DNA of 64,000 nucleotides from Hyalella azteca (Eukaryota; Arthropoda; Malacostraca; Amphipoda; Hyalellidae). The notes under the pieces were generated by a model. The model made no database searches. It saw only the letters and a list, made by a program, of their open reading frames with translations, and was not told the DNA's origin. Numbering within the stretch: position 1 is the first letter of the stretch; each line of letters starts with the position of its first letter. Of this stretch, positions 1 to 11,728 are shown piece by piece. The position numbers were made by a program, and so were the translations under genes. The stretch spans positions 372,001 through 436,000 of the forward strand of contig NW_025934720.1 of assembly GCF_000764305.2 (NCBI RefSeq), given 5' to 3'.

Positions 1-421
1 CTTGATTACATATTATTGATATTTAACCTATCTTCGATAATATACCGTTGAAATTTAACTTGTAAAATTATCACAGAGATTTTTTTTAAATTGTAATCTA
101 TTCTACTTCTGACGACATGGAACCGTAACTAAAGAACTTTACTAACCAATCATTTTCATATTTGTTTGAAAATTGAGAATTGGTTAGCGTGATGCGAACG
201 AATCCAATCAGTTTCTCGAATTAATAATGGAGCTTAGCAAATATTGTAGCAAAATCGCGTTCCTTTGTAGCTATTATTTATAATAAAGTAGCAGTGAATT
301 TTTTTCGCCGGACTTTTAATTTTGAACGTGGATGTAATAGTTGGAGGCCCTTCCCCTCATCTGGTTTTCCATCAGCCTTCGTTTGATCAAAGTTTAAACG
401 TAGGACATTTTTGTGGTTCCG

Positions 422-754
422 ATGGATTTCCAATGTAGAAAACTACCATAATTTTGGGATATGAAATAATTCATTTGGAACCGCTGCACGTAGCAATGGA
501 GCGCAATGGAAACGAAATAGAAACAAAAGTTCCAAAATGAAAATGGAAATAAAAGTCCACGTGCATTCCTTGACAGAGCGTCGATTTGGTTTTAATTTAT
601 TAAAGTGGCCGCTGATACCGTCTTGCTCGATGTTCCGGAGCTGGAGCGCCACGATGGCTGGAAAACGAAGTTTTTGGGACGAATTTGTTGTCCTGAAGCA
701 TTGACCATAAAATTTATAACAATGCGAATTGCTAAAATGATTCTAAATCGCTGA
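422..754 (+). CDS. Candidate protein, 110 aa, strand ambiguous
   Basis: ATG at 422 reads 111 codons to TGA 752-754 with several TAA/TAG codons (Gln) in the first half and a stop-free GC-richer second half (V-L-L-D-V-P-E-L-E-R-H-D-G-W-K). The minus strand over 652-443 is also free of all stops for 69 codons (L-R-N-I-E-Q-D-G-I-S-G-H-F-N-K). One of the two is probably coding; I cannot decide which. Confidence 0.25.
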
Positions 755-944
755 AAATAGTTTGAAATTGTATTTTATGTTGAATAATTTAGCTATACAT
801 TTTTTACTGTGATAATTTTTTGTTATTATAGAGCCCATTTTGAGTTTAGTTCAATGTATAAATAAAATTAAGATAAACATCTTTTCACAAAATTTATTTC
901 ATTGCTATACAGCATTTTAGGCTCCGGATATAGTGTCTGATTTT

Positions 945-1279
945 TCACGTCAATGGAGACTGGGAGCGGTAGGCTGCGCGCGAACGGTCGTTGAGCTCTC
1001 TGTGTTATATTGTTCTATTTCTGGTCACTTGGACAACGTCTTCATCCATCAAGTTGTCAGAGGCGGACGATTTCTTTCCAGCGCCGTCGATCCTCGGCAC
1101 CGCATTAACGTAATTACTTTCCTTTTTATCCGATACTCACTTCCTCTTGAGCGTTGAAATTCCCGATATTTTCCCACAGCCTCGGAAATCTGGTGATCTT
1201 GTCAAGCTGGACGCGTGTGAGCATCAAAATCTCGTTAGGAAATCCTGCTTGTTCGGCGCGGATTTTGTAAACTTCTTCA
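945..1279 (-). CDS. Coding-like GC island, gene model uncertain
   Basis: A GC-richer island. One minus frame reads well from about 1279 to 1135 (A-G-F-P-N-E-I-L-M-L-T-R-V-Q-L-D); a second minus frame continues to TGA 947-945 (D-E-D-V-V-Q-V-T-R-N-R). Joining them needs a very short intron with a GTGAGT donor. An in-frame TGA just upstream would have to be Trp. A plus-strand frame also covers 933-1157. Low confidence. Confidence 0.18.
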
Positions 1280-1680
1280 TGATATCAATCTTGCCTCGCG
1301 AAAATTTTCTAATCGGAAGATTGCTCCACAATTAACGCTGTTAACGCATTTCGATTATACCTTGAGCATCTTGCATGATGCAAAAACAATCATATTTTTC
1401 TTATCATGGTTTGTAGTCCAAAATACAATAAGTCTTGAATACAAATTAGTCGGGCTCGTGGTTTATCATTAAAATTAATAATCCTTTTCCAACATTTTAT
1501 CACGTAAGTTCCCTCGAAATTTCAATTAAACTTGATTCCACAAATAAGTTTCAACACTGGAAAGGCATCCTTTTGCACCATAGCCTTGGAAAAATCCACA
1601 GAGACCGTAAGTTAGACTCAAAATTGCAGTTAACGCTCGACGTGTTGTGCTAAACCTGCGTCATAGAACCTGACGTAAAC

Positions 1681-2070
1681 ATGGCCTTGGCAACCGATTC
1701 TATGAAATCAGTTTCTGTTTTGATCAAAACTCAATGCCGTGACTTCCTCAGGGAGCTCTCGATGTTATGATCGCGAGGATATTTGCGAGGCTTCCTATCC
1801 GATGTCAAAAAGTACGCGCGAGACTTTTGCTTTGCGACTGCAGCGTCATTCAAAAGAAATGAACCAATGCATTTTGCGTTCGTTCTTAGATCGTTATATA
1901 AACGGAGTTAATTTCCGGTATGATGGATAGCTTATATTTAACTCAACTTGTTTAAAGATTCATCTTCTAATCCGAGTTAATGTCTGGCCGAGCAGTTTCA
2001 GCGAAGCAGTAGAGAGTTTGAACTGATGTCTCTGCACTGTAAATCCTTTTACTGTCCCAGCCAGATTTGA
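1681..2070 (+). CDS. Candidate protein, 129 aa, with two in-frame TGA
   Basis: ATG at 1681 gives 130 codons to TGA 2068-2070. Two internal TGAs would be Trp (S-M-L-W-S-R-G-Y and P-V-W-W-I-A-Y), and several TAA/TAG codons Gln. Composition is plausible (F-L-S-D-V-K-K-Y-A-R-D-F-C). A second plus frame at 1739-2025 avoids TGA and is about equally plausible, so the frame is unsettled. Confidence 0.25.
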
Positions 2071-2433
2071 TTAATTAATAGCTGACATCCTTTCTAATAG
2101 CTGCCGCTACAAAATAAAGATAATTATATACTGTAATGGGGAAGTGAGAATTTGAATAAATTGTATGAAATTTTTAGTTTTTTACGATAATAATTTTTTA
2201 AATTTTGTTATTTGCTGGCGCTCAGCTTATAAAAAATAAAAATAACACCTGCATGATAGGAATCGTGATTGTAACATCACATCAGAATATGATTTCAAAT
2301 GCAGTTGTCAGGTATGGCACTGCTAGAGTTGGCAGGAATATTATAATCGCGGCTTATCTCATTCCTGTCAACCTGTGAAAATTTATCAACTTCTCACTCA
2401 GTTCAATGTATATGTCGGTCCCAATTGTGACAC

Positions 2434-2700
2434 ATGTTTTTAACCACAGTACGAGCAGAGAGATGCAGTAGCACTGATAAGCCCTATTTCCGTTACAAAA
2501 TGGGTCAGGAGGACTTTTCATTAGCAAAATGTACATCATTATTTGAACAAACTCTTAAGTGTAGAAATTCACTAACCGCTGTCAATGCTATTCGTAGACA
2601 ACGCGGATGTAGGCCTACATCCGTGTCTACATCCAATAAGCATAAGCCTAGGATGTAGACAAAGGCCTAGAGTGACTGCCATCAGATGATAGTTAATTGA
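2434..2700 (+). CDS. Small hypothetical protein, 88 aa
   Basis: ATG at 2434; 89 codons to TGA 2698-2700. The first 74 codons have no stop; two TAG codons are then read as Gln. Charged, Cys-containing composition (K-M-G-Q-E-D-F-S-L-A-K-C-T-S-L-F) with a basic C-terminal half. No neighbour on the same strand. No family recognised. Confidence 0.35.
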
Positions 2701-4104
2701 AATGAGAACACTATTCACGAAAAAAATTTGTATCATGGCAATAACTTTCTGACTTGTGAATTGTTTCGACCACGACCACTAGACTTGCACCAGACTTGCC
2801 CAGTGACCGCTCCAGGCGCCAGTGGCAGCGAGAGAGATGCTCTGTCCATCAGTCAGTCCATCACCCATTGTCCCTAAGCCGCCTGTGCGTCGTTGTTGGT
2901 CGTAATAAACAAGAGCAATAAGTTAATATACAAGAGCAAGTTGTTGCTATTTCATTTGCTTAGAGCTCGGCCGTGTCGTGTAGTGGGCGCTAGCCTGTCC
3001 CAAGCGTGTCGCCGCTCTCATTACTGACGCCCGTGTGCTGCATCTGATCTTTTTAGCGCATTTTCTCATTCTGTCTGTCCATCTGTCCGTCCGTCCCTCT
3101 GTCCGTCCGTCCGTGACCTCAAATTTTCGTCGACGAGAAAATGCCCTCCCTGTCACTCACTGCAGTGAGTACTTTGTTATATTTTTTCTTGTCTTGCAAA
3201 TCATCAAATGACTACGTTCACCGCAGCCTGTTGAGCGCAATTAAATATTCTTTTGTCTCTCAAAATTTGTTATGCATTAGGGATTTAAGGAATTTTTCTT
3301 CGCGGTCATGCAATTGTTTTATTCTCTGGAAAGTGCAAATTATTTTGCCCATGCAGCCCTTGACACACAAGTGTTGTGTGGAGTATCCATACGAGTCAGT
3401 TTATCCTCGGCCAAACAAAAAATTTCTTGCGTAAGTATTCTTAATACCTGCATAGAATACACAGAAAAATATGACGTATGTTTCAAGATTTGAAATCCAG
3501 CTCGATGAAATCCAATTCATTGACGCTAGTATAATGTTTGTGTTCGAACAAAGTGTAGAACTCAGCGCGAATTCTCCAGCTTGTAAGCAATGCATGGACG
3601 TCGGTCCATAATAACTAAGTTGCTTTCATCTCTGACAAGCTGGAAGCTTCTCAAAACTATTGAAATTCTGTCAAAAATTCACGGCTTACTGTAGAGGATA
3701 GAGCAACATATGCAGAAGTTTATTTGTTTAATAGGTTTACAGAGAACTTTTTTATTTTTATTTCAATTGAAAAGGTGCACCAGAGAAGTTATTGTGTCTT
3801 GCGCGTAGCTGTGAAGAAAGCGTATGGTATAAACACTGTAGTATGTTGAAATTTAAATTCTCGAATGCCCTCCTAATAGTTGTAGACTCGCTACCTATTG
3901 TAACGTTATTATTGTGATTATATATTCGTTCCTTTAATATTTTTTAAACTTATGGGTTAATTGCCTAGCTTTATTTTTATTATTTATTTTTTGCATTTTT
4001 GCGTAGCTTCAAAATCTCGGGCTCTAAAAATGGAACTCATGCGTGAACTCCTTGAACAATGAAATGAAATCTCGGCTGCATGGAGGCAGAATTAAGTTAG
4101 TTAG
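2701..4104. other. No gene supported; includes dispersed element copy 1
   Basis: AT-rich DNA apart from a GC-richer stretch at 2770-3180. Frames at 3141-3595 are open but overlap on both strands. Confidence 0.3.
3048..3180 (+). mobile_element. Dispersed palindromic element, copy 1
   Basis: Shares with copies 2 and 3 a left end TTAGCGCATTTTCTC, a TCGTCGACGAGAAAATG block and a right end TCACTCACTGCAGTGAGTAC. An internal GTCC/GTCT microsatellite (3075-3115) separates the ends. Non-coding and MITE-like; I see no transposase and no convincing target duplication. Confidence 0.6.
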
Positions 4105-4292
4105 ACAAATTAGTTATTAATCATTGTTAAAATTGGTTTATTCTTCTAAACCTAGTTATATTAATGATTAATTATTATTTAAATTAGTTTATCCTCTGAA
4201 ACCTAGTTTCATTATTGATTAATTATTATTTAAATTAGTTTATTCTCTGAGACATAGTTAAATTAGTGATCAGTTCATATTAAAATTAGTTT
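4105..4292. repeat. About 60-bp AT-rich tandem repeat, 3 units
   Basis: Units share the core AAATTAGTTTAT followed by CTCTGA and AACCTAGTT, diverged from each other. Confidence 0.6.
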
Positions 4293-4739
4293 ATTTTCTT
4301 AATAATCACATTCACATGATACTATATTCATGCTATATCAGAATATAGTATGAATGATTACGTCCACAGTATTATCAAGCTCTATTGAACTGCATAGATA
4401 TCAATAGTTTCATATGTTTCTTCATAAGGGCAATTAAAATCAGCATAAAAGCTGTTGAAATTAAAACAAGAAATTATCAGTTTGATATTTGAAGATTTAA
4501 TTATCCACCAATATTTTAGAATGAATCATTAAGTGATTTTGACTGAACTTCTATTATCTTTTCCGATTTCCAGATCGTTGATAGGATCGTAAATATGTTT
4601 TGACAGTTTAATTAGCTTTTATTATCCTCGCCCTGTTGTCTCTCCAATAACAATATCATCCCAAGCACGTGAATAATATTTAATAATTATTTGATGGGGG
4701 ATTGGAATCATCATGAACCATATCAAAGGAGAATTTATT

Positions 4740-4960
4740 TATGTGCGAAATATTTTCATATGGGATGACAATAATTTTATTAAGTTATATTACATTACTT
4801 TCACGTGTTGTGACAGCTCTATTAATACAGATTAATTACAGAAACTTCATGTGTGATGACAATAATTTAAATAATTTATATTACATTATTTCCACGTGTT
4901 GTGACAGCACTTTTAATACAGATTAATTACAGAATTTTCACGTGTGATGAGAGCAACTGT
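4740..4960. repeat. About 110-bp tandem repeat, 2 units
   Basis: Two diverged copies of a unit containing CACGTGTTGTGACAGC and AATACAGATTAATTACAGAA, with a partial third copy. Confidence 0.6.
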
Positions 4961-5018
4961 AATCCAGGTATACTGCAGTAATTTTATGTTACAGTATTCT
5001 TAAGTCAGCAGAGACCGC

Positions 5019-5062
5019 ACAATAGTTATAACAATAGTTATAACAATAGTTATAACAATAGC
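5019..5062. repeat. 12-bp repeat ACAATAGTTATA, 3.5 units
   Basis: Perfect short tandem array. Confidence 0.75.
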
Positions 5063-5134
5063 TGACAATATTCTAGAAGGGGGCCTTTGTGTCCCTGCAA
5101 GATGTGCAGCTACATATACAGGGTCAGAGCTGCT

Positions 5135-5232
5135 CTATTGACATCTGCAACACAATTATTTAGTCATCCTTTTGTGTCACTATTGACATCTGCAACACAA
5201 TTATGTAGTCATGCTTTTGTGTCACTATTGAG
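5135..5232. repeat. 45-bp tandem duplication
   Basis: Two units beginning CTATTGACATCTGCAACACA, 45 bp apart, with a partial third start at 5225. Confidence 0.7.
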
Positions 5233-5929
5233 GTCCAAACTTGTCTTGTTGATTGAGTGCAGAAGCAACAAATACTGCATAGTGTGTAGGCACGCATAAG
5301 ATAAGACGATTTGCCTGTTGCTTCATCAAATATTGCGCACAGTAATGTAATTCACTTGTCCTTGTGATATAAAAAATATTGCTACGGCATCGCCGTTATT
5401 GTCAATGTCACCAGAATACTCTTCTCTCCATGATGCGAGTATCATTAATTAACTGTTATACAATAAATACAATAAATATTTCGCTACGTAATGTCATTTT
5501 CTTGATCAGACGAGTATCCTAGCGATACATAAATATTACAACACGTATGGTCGTAGCCTCGATAAGATAAATATAGATATACTATATAATGCATATTGTA
5601 TTAAATCACTGCACATTCTGACGGATTTTATACACGACGGCTTTGCGCAAGCTTGTATTAAGACGACAATATTCAATAAGAATTTTTTGTAACTAAGCAA
5701 CTTCAATCCTGAATGACTTCTAGATCTGCATCCTATTTAATCACCTCCTGAAATGAGTGCGTGATTATTATCTATGCTTCCTAATGTCTAGTTACTGGCA
5801 AACGAAGATTAATTTGCTGATAAATCTTGACTTCATTTCGTGCTACAAATGTTAATAACGTTTTGGCAGCAGGTATTTGGGCATAGCTTAAGAAAGTCTA
5901 AATGCGTGTTGTCGCATGCGTGTTGCATC

Positions 5930-6170
5930 CCTTTCTCATTCCCTCGTCCCTCTCCTATCCCCTTCCCATATTTTTCCGACTCTTACTCCCTTTTCAAACA
6001 CCTTATTCCTTTCCCTTTATCACATCACACTCCCATTCTCCCCTGCCTCTGTCACTCTCACATCCCTCCCTCACTCCTCATCCCCTCCCTTATTCTCACA
6101 TCCCTCCTTCTCCCATCCCTCTCCCTCTCCCACTCTTCTTCTCCCCTCCCATGCCATCTGATCTCAGGCG
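5930..6170. repeat. Polypyrimidine C/T-rich tract
   Basis: About 240 bases, almost all C or T on the plus strand (CCCTCC- and TCTCCC-type words), directly before the 15-bp array. Confidence 0.7.
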
Positions 6171-6203
6171 CTCGTTGCTAGGTTGTCACCATGACAACCG
6201 CTC

Positions 6204-6480
6204 CCTGCCTCTGTCCTCCCTGCCTCTGTCCTCCCTGCCTCTGTCCTCCCTGCCTCTGTCCTCCCTGCCTCTGTCCTCCCCGCCTCTGTCCTCCCTGCCT
6301 CTGTCCTCCCTGCCTCTGTCCTCCCTGCCTCTGTCCTCCATGCCTCTGTCCTCCCTGTCTCTGTCCTCCCTGCTTCTGTCCTCCCTGCCTCTGTCCTCCC
6401 TGCCTCTGTCCTCCCTGCCTCTGTCCTCCCTGCCTCTGTCCTCCATGCCTCTGTCCTCCATGCCTCTGTCCTCCCTGCCT
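6204..6480. repeat. 15-bp minisatellite, about 18 units
   Basis: Unit CCCTGCCTCTGTCCT, nearly perfect. It has no stop triplet in most frames on either strand, so long ORFs here are artefacts of the repeat. Confidence 0.85.
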
Positions 6481-6755
6481 TTGATTACGTACAAGTTCAT
6501 GCGAAGAAATTTCAAAAAAATTGAACATAATCGATGATATAATTGTAAATGTAAAGCCGATGTTGATAACTCATGTACGGAAAATTCTATTCCTTCAAAC
6601 CACCATTTCCTCATTCATCAAAATATATAAATATTACATGATCTCATTCAGCGCATACAACAAATTAATATCATTTGGCCTGGGCTAGCCGATGCTTTTG
6701 TATTGGGACACCCTTAGTAAATGCGATACTCTGTTCACTATAGTACTCACCTCGT

Positions 6756-7205
6756 TCATGTATGGAGGCTGTCTAGACGTTGGGTTACTTTGTTGAATTT
6801 ATTTCGGAACTATTTCGGATGGCTTGACTTCTCAATCATCCAATTTTTACTCCCACCAAGTATCAACTTTTTAACTATCATATCCCTTTTAACTAATTAT
6901 CCTCTGTGAATAATTGTTCCACACAATAATTTCAAGTAATTGATTACTACATGTGTATTGTGACTAAAATCAAACATATTCCAGAGACCTGCGTCCATGA
7001 GCCGTCTATGAGAACCATCACTCGGTGCTCTAAATATCCAGCGTGCAGTGGATAATAAAAAATAGATGAAAATGTTAAGACCCCAAACACATTGTTCCCT
7101 ACAATCCAAACTAGAATTAACAACCTGCCATTCCAGCTTGTCTGGATCTCTTTTCGTTTGTGCTCTCTGTACGCATTTCTCAGGATCTCTTAAATCTTGC
7201 TTCAT
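6756..7205 (-). CDS. Hypothetical protein, 149 aa
   Basis: ATG at 7205 opens 102 codons free of every stop triplet in DNA of about 40% GC. It continues through two TAA/TAG codons (Gln) to TGA at 6758-6756, 150 codons in all. The N-terminus is highly charged (M-K-Q-D-L-R-D-P-E-K-C-V-Q-R-A-Q), with a central hydrophobic stretch (L-N-I-F-I-Y-F-L-L-S-T-A) that could be a membrane segment, and a basic C-terminus. No recognised domain. No close neighbour on the same strand; the dispersed repeat at 7797 lies upstream. Confidence 0.5.
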
Positions 7206-7796
7206 TTAACTCCATTTAACGAAGCGGCGGCTTACGGAAAAGATCCGCGCCCTGACTGAGCTGCGAATCAACATTTGCACCTACGCCTCTAAACCGTTAT
7301 CGTTTTAACGCTATTTCGTTTTATAGTGACGCAATTATTAACGTTTCAAACAGCAAGGCAGTTAGGCTGAATAATATGGATTAATAATAATGCGTGAACA
7401 TTAAAAAATGATAAAAAAAATAATTTTTACTCTATCAATTATTGGATAAGATGATTACCAAAATTTTACCCTTATAATTTGCGTGGGCGCAATTATGTCA
7501 CCGGAGCGAATTATTTCAGTTCAAGTCTTCAATACGTACAAGTAGTCGCCGTGATTGCCCTGACAACCTGTGGCCTTGTCTGTAGCTCTGTTCTTATTAA
7601 TTTATTCATTGAATGAAAAAAGCCCGTGATATGGTTTTGTTTTATTTTAGTTATCGGAATTGAGTTGAAATTTTGTTAAATTAGCTTCTTTATCTCGCGT
7701 CCTGATAATATCTGTTTTCCTGGTCAAAATTAACATGCAATGAAGTGTCGAAAGAATCTCATTGCAGTTTGAGCAATGACAGTGCATTAAAAAAAT

Positions 7797-7995
7797 AACT
7801 CAGTACTCACTGCAATGAGTGACAGAGAGCGCATTTTCTCGTCGACGAAAACGTGAAGTCACGGACAGACAGACGGACAGACGGACGGACAGACGGACGG
7901 ACAGACGGACGGACAGACGGACAGATGGACAGACAGACGGACATGGTGAGCACAATAGCGCATTTTTTCATAAATGAGAAAATGCGCTAAACATG
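7797..7995 (-). mobile_element. Dispersed palindromic element, copy 2 (inverted)
   Basis: Reverse-complement copy with the longest internal GGAC/AGAC microsatellite (about 7860-7940). On the minus strand its left part folds on itself: TAGCGCATTTTCTC faces AAAATGCGCTA 15-25 nt later. Confidence 0.6.
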
Positions 7996-8623
7996 AGCTA
8001 AATTTTTTCGAGATAGCGATGCACTTTTTTGCCTTTATGTGAGTCATCCTGACCCAGTTTGACCCCGGCTGAGTGCGACGTGCAAGTAGTGTGTCACTAG
8101 TTGTACAGTTTGACTCATCAGTATACTTGAGTGTGTGCCCAATCTGGATTCAACCAAGGGTTTCTTCTTAAGACTGGACCCTAAATTACATCACTTCTGG
8201 CAATGATCTTCCTAACTCGTCATGCATATTCATGCGCTGGGCAATTGATTTTGATGGAATTACCCCTGCAACTCGAGTGCCGGTGAACGGACGGACCTAA
8301 TGCATAGGCTAGCAGTCTTTTATCGCTCGGGTCGCGTCTATAGCGACTTTTTTGCGTTAAGTCTTCGCCTGCCTTGCTGCAATTTTTTGACCTTGCTGAC
8401 GAACTTTTTCTCGTTTTTATTCATCAATTAATAGTATGCCAAACGAATTACCAGCTGGCAAAATATTTTATGCATTTTTTTGTTTCTCTTTGTTTTCAGT
8501 ACTCTAAAATTTTGTAGAACTCGTGTTCTATAGGTTTTTCCTGCTTTCAACGGTTGATAAAACAAAAACAAAAAATAACAAAATATGCATCCATATCATA
8601 ATTCTTAATTCATGATATGCATT

Positions 8624-8712
8624 TTTAGCGCATTTTCTCGTTTATGGAAAAACGGCGCTATTTTTCTCGTCATAATGCACTCTCTGTCACTCACTGCAGT
8701 GAGTACTGAGTT
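8624..8712 (+). mobile_element. Dispersed palindromic element, copy 3, no microsatellite
   Basis: Same ends as copies 1 and 2 but only about 89 bp, lacking the GTCC/GTCT tract and the TCGTCGACGA block. It shows that the microsatellite is an expanded interior, not a flank. Confidence 0.55.
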
Positions 8713-9115
8713 GTATATTTTCATTCATGACTTGATAGATGAATTTCCTATCATAGTTTGTGTGCGTGTCCCAGCGGTACATCGACCCCCCTGCGTGTAT
8801 AAATCTCTCTCATATTATTTAAATATAACATATACATCAACATTATATTTCAACACCATTCATCATGTAAATGGTTGTTGAAGCATCGCGCTGAATTTTT
8901 GACTGGTTGGTATCACCCAATGCATCTATAATATATATTTCACTGCAAATTTTAATTTTTTTGAATTAACAAAATTTAATTCACATTTTTACACTCGAGA
9001 TGAAGTCGCTTAACCATGTCGACCAAAATATTATTAATTGAAGCTATTTATTCCTTATCAATTATACGTGTATTTTGCTCAACTTGGAGTGCAATCGTTT
9101 CTCGAATGATATAAC

Positions 9116-9304
9116 TCATGTCTCACCTTCAATAATAACAAACCAAGCAAATTTTCGCGATTTATTCAAGTCCTGCAGAATTCTGGAGCATTTAACACTG
9201 CGCCTAAAGATCTTCCAACGCTGCGAGGCGCTCGACCTGAGCGCCAAATTGTCAAAGCTGGCCTGGCTGAGAACATGGCTTGGTTCCTTCATGTTCTGGT
9301 GCAT
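9116..9304 (-). CDS. Small hypothetical protein, 62 aa
   Basis: ATG at 9304, TGA at 9118-9116, no TAA/TAG. The block is GC-rich with Ser/Leu/Ala/Arg-rich helical composition (L-A-L-R-S-S-A-S-Q-R-W-K-I-F-R-R). It starts inside the end of the preceding minus-strand frame, in another frame. A plus-strand frame of 81 codons also covers it. It may be real, or part of a neighbouring gene joined by an intron I cannot place. Confidence 0.25.
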   Translation of the reverse strand: MHQNMKEPSHVLSQASFDNLALRSSASQRWKIFRRSVKCSRILQDLNKSRKFAWFVIIEGET

Positions 9305-10380
9305 CTTGCTGTTCTCTTGATATATTTTGTGTTGATATTTTGTTTACGGACTGATGCCACATAAGCTGCCGAGAAATTTATGCTGTTCGCTTTTTTTAAT
9401 GTTTAAATTCTGTTTCGGTATAGGTACGGCTATGTTGAATCTTTGTTATTACGTGAGTAGTATTAGTGCTATTAGTGCAATAATAGCCTTGTTGTTAGTG
9501 TTGTAATTGCAATGTTTAGGAGTTGTAATTGCACAGCTGTTAGTTATGTAACCGCACTGTCATTATTGTTGTAACAACACTATTGTTGCTGTTTTAAGAG
9601 CACTGTTGTTGCTGTTGTAACAGCACTGCTGTTGCTGTTGTAACAGTACTGTTGTTGCTGTTGTAACAGCACTGTTGTTGCTGTTGTAACAGCACTGTTG
9701 TTACTGTTGTAACAACACTGCTGTTGCTGTTGTAACAGCACTGTTGTTGCTGTTGTAACAACACTGCTGTTGCTGTTGTAACAGCACTGTTGTTGCTGTT
9801 GTAACAACACTATTGTTGCTGTTGTAACAGCACTGTTTTTGCTGTTGTAACAGCACTGTTGTTGCTGTTGTAACAGCACTGTTGTTACTGTTGTAGCATC
9901 ACCATTGTTCGGATTGTAACGTAACCACAATATCCGAGTGTCATATAGCGCTCCGCAAATTAGCGCAAAACTCCACGGAATAGTACGCCTTAATTGCACC
10001 ACTCGACTCCTGTAAACAGCGTCAGGGAGCAAACTTTATTGCAGCCTCTGATAGTTTCCGGAACATCCGTGACAACTGAACATCCGCACTCGATCCGCAG
10101 TCTTTGTAACTCGCGTAAACTTTTGTGATATTTCCTAGCTGCTTTACGTCGGCTCATCACAATACTAATGAGGGATATTTAAAAGCGGTATTTACAAAAA
10201 AAAAAATAGATCGATACGACATGGATAAAATGCTATAATTCGACTATGCATGTTGAAGTTCAAATCATTCAGAACTTTTAAATTAACATTAAAATCATAT
10301 AATGAGTTTCTCGATGGGTTGACATTGTCAAGCCCAATAATCAACGTGTTGTCTAATCTCTCGCACAATGATCTGCTCAT
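9289..10380 (-). CDS. Hypothetical Gln-rich protein encoded across a 23-bp array
   Basis: ATG at 10380 begins a frame of 364 codons with no TGA until 9291-9289. About 115 ordinary residues (L-I-I-G-L-D-N-V-N-P-S-R-N-S) are followed by the 23-bp minisatellite, which in this frame yields Gln/Thr/Asn/Cys-rich repeats because 23 is not a multiple of three, so the 69-bp period covers all frames. About 90 further residues follow (S-A-A-Y-V-A-S-V-R-K-Q-N near the end). Around 20 TAA/TAG codons are read as Gln. It overlaps the plus-strand candidate at 10250 by 131 bp at their 5' ends, so one start is probably wrong. Repetitive DNA lengthens open frames by itself, which lowers confidence. No family recognised. 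Confidence 0.42.
9570..9897. repeat. 23-bp minisatellite, about 14 units
   Basis: Unit GTAACAGCACTGTTGTTGCT + GTT, with a period of 23 at 9617, 9640, 9663 and 9686. Lies inside the minus-strand frame 9289-10380. Confidence 0.85.
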
Positions 10381-10930
10381 GAGATTCTCTAAGCAATTGC
10401 TTAATTACAAATTAAAACATTTGAGGGAAGATTTAAGAGACAAACGTTTCTGTAGGATTGCGTATTATGAGCAAACATCGAAAAATCTTCTATAAACTGT
10501 AATAAATTTGTGGTTTTCGCGGTAATATGTTTTTCTTTATTTTTCTTTCGATGTTTCTCCAATACAGAATTGTTTTCCAGGAATAAATTTGTCGTTTCTC
10601 AGAGCTTCAGAAACCAGAGCTTGTATTGATTTTAGTGGAGCCTGGAGTTTAATCGTTTAACAGGTGGTAGCGTGCGATCTAAATGCAACTGTAGTCTTTA
10701 GATCCTGCGCAGTTTGTATACGGACATTACAAGACGAATGCTTTTCGGAACCGCGCTGCGACGCAAAAATGATCGATATTATAATTGCTTTCGAGCATCC
10801 AGCTGTGATGCTGGGGCCAGCTGTGATGCTGGGGCCAGCTGTGATGCTGGAGCCAGCTGTGATGCTGGGGCCAGCTGTGATGCTGGAGCTCTGTGATGCT
10901 GGATCAGCCGTGATGCTGAAAAAAATGTGA
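10250..10930 (+). CDS. Hypothetical protein, 226 aa, running into a minisatellite
   Basis: ATG at 10250 gives 227 codons with no TGA until 10928-10930 and three TAA codons (Gln). The first 81 codons contain no stop of any kind although the DNA is AT-rich (K-H-L-R-E-D-L-R-D-K-R-F-C-R-I-A). The middle is Cys-bearing (R-S-C-A-V-C-I-R-T-L-Q-D-E-C-F). The last 40 residues lie in the 17/18-bp array and repeat P-A-V-M-L-G. The array's first units are 18 bp and keep the frame; it is lost when 17-bp units begin, and TGA follows. Overlaps the minus-strand candidate at its 5' end. No family recognised. Confidence 0.48.
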
Positions 10931-11195
10931 TGTTGGGGCCAGCTGTGGTGCTGGAGCAGCTGCGATGCTAGAGCAGCTGCGATGCTGGAGCAGCTGTGAT
11001 GCTGGAGCAGCTGTGATGCTGGAGACAGCTGTGATGCTGGGGCCAGCTATGATGCTGGGGCCAGCTGTGGTGCTGGAGCAGCTGCGATGCTAGAGCAGCT
11101 GCGATGCTGGAGCAGCTGTGATGCTGGAGCAGCTATGATGCTGGAGCAGCTGTGATGCTGGAGCAGCTGTGATGTTGGAGCAGCTGTGATGCTAA
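10796..11195. repeat. 17/18-bp minisatellite
   Basis: Units GATGCTGGAGCAGCTGT (17 bp) and GATGCTGGGGCCAGCTGT (18 bp) with some higher-order repetition. The 5' part is read in frame by the plus-strand candidate at 10250. Confidence 0.85.
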
Positions 11196-11728
11196 GACGA
11201 TATCTCTGTAAGCAGAAGCTGTGGTCCCGACAGACGCGTCTTCAGAGAGCATCCGCGGTGGCCAGAGATTAGCGTCTCTGCACGAGCTTCTTTAATTACC
11301 AGAATTTCTTGCCTGGCTGTGAGAAGGACTATGTGGCCGTATATTAATTATCGCTGCCGCATCCAGGCTTGTATATTGTCGATGAAATTAGAGACTAATT
11401 AACTGTGCGAGGTTTTATGCCTACTTGCTTGTGTATGAATTCGCATTCGAAACTCGATAAGGTAATTTCACGCTTGAGGAGTTAATTTTTCGATTCATTG
11501 AGGAATGTAATCTCTCTTTACAGTCACAAAGCATTTGGTTCAATGTGACCAAAACTGTTGCTTGAAAATTTCACAAGCAACTTTATTTTTATTTTATGTA
11601 ATTTAAAGGTAAACTGTGGGCGAAATAATTTAGGTTATATTTCGAGCGTGAAAAAGACGTAATCGTTTATTGAAATAACCTTCGTAACCATTCCACTCTG
11701 ACCCGATCCATAACATTCCCCCCTTCGG

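Larger units (their letters stand above)
7206..9115. other. No gene supported; element copies 2 and 3
   Basis: Mostly AT-rich. A GC-richer part at 8040-8400 has no convincing frame. Confidence 0.3.

Noticed and set aside
5902..6614. Several long ORFs on both strands over the 15-bp array
   Set aside because: The 15-bp unit has no stop in these frames, so open frames arise automatically and the products are pure repeats.
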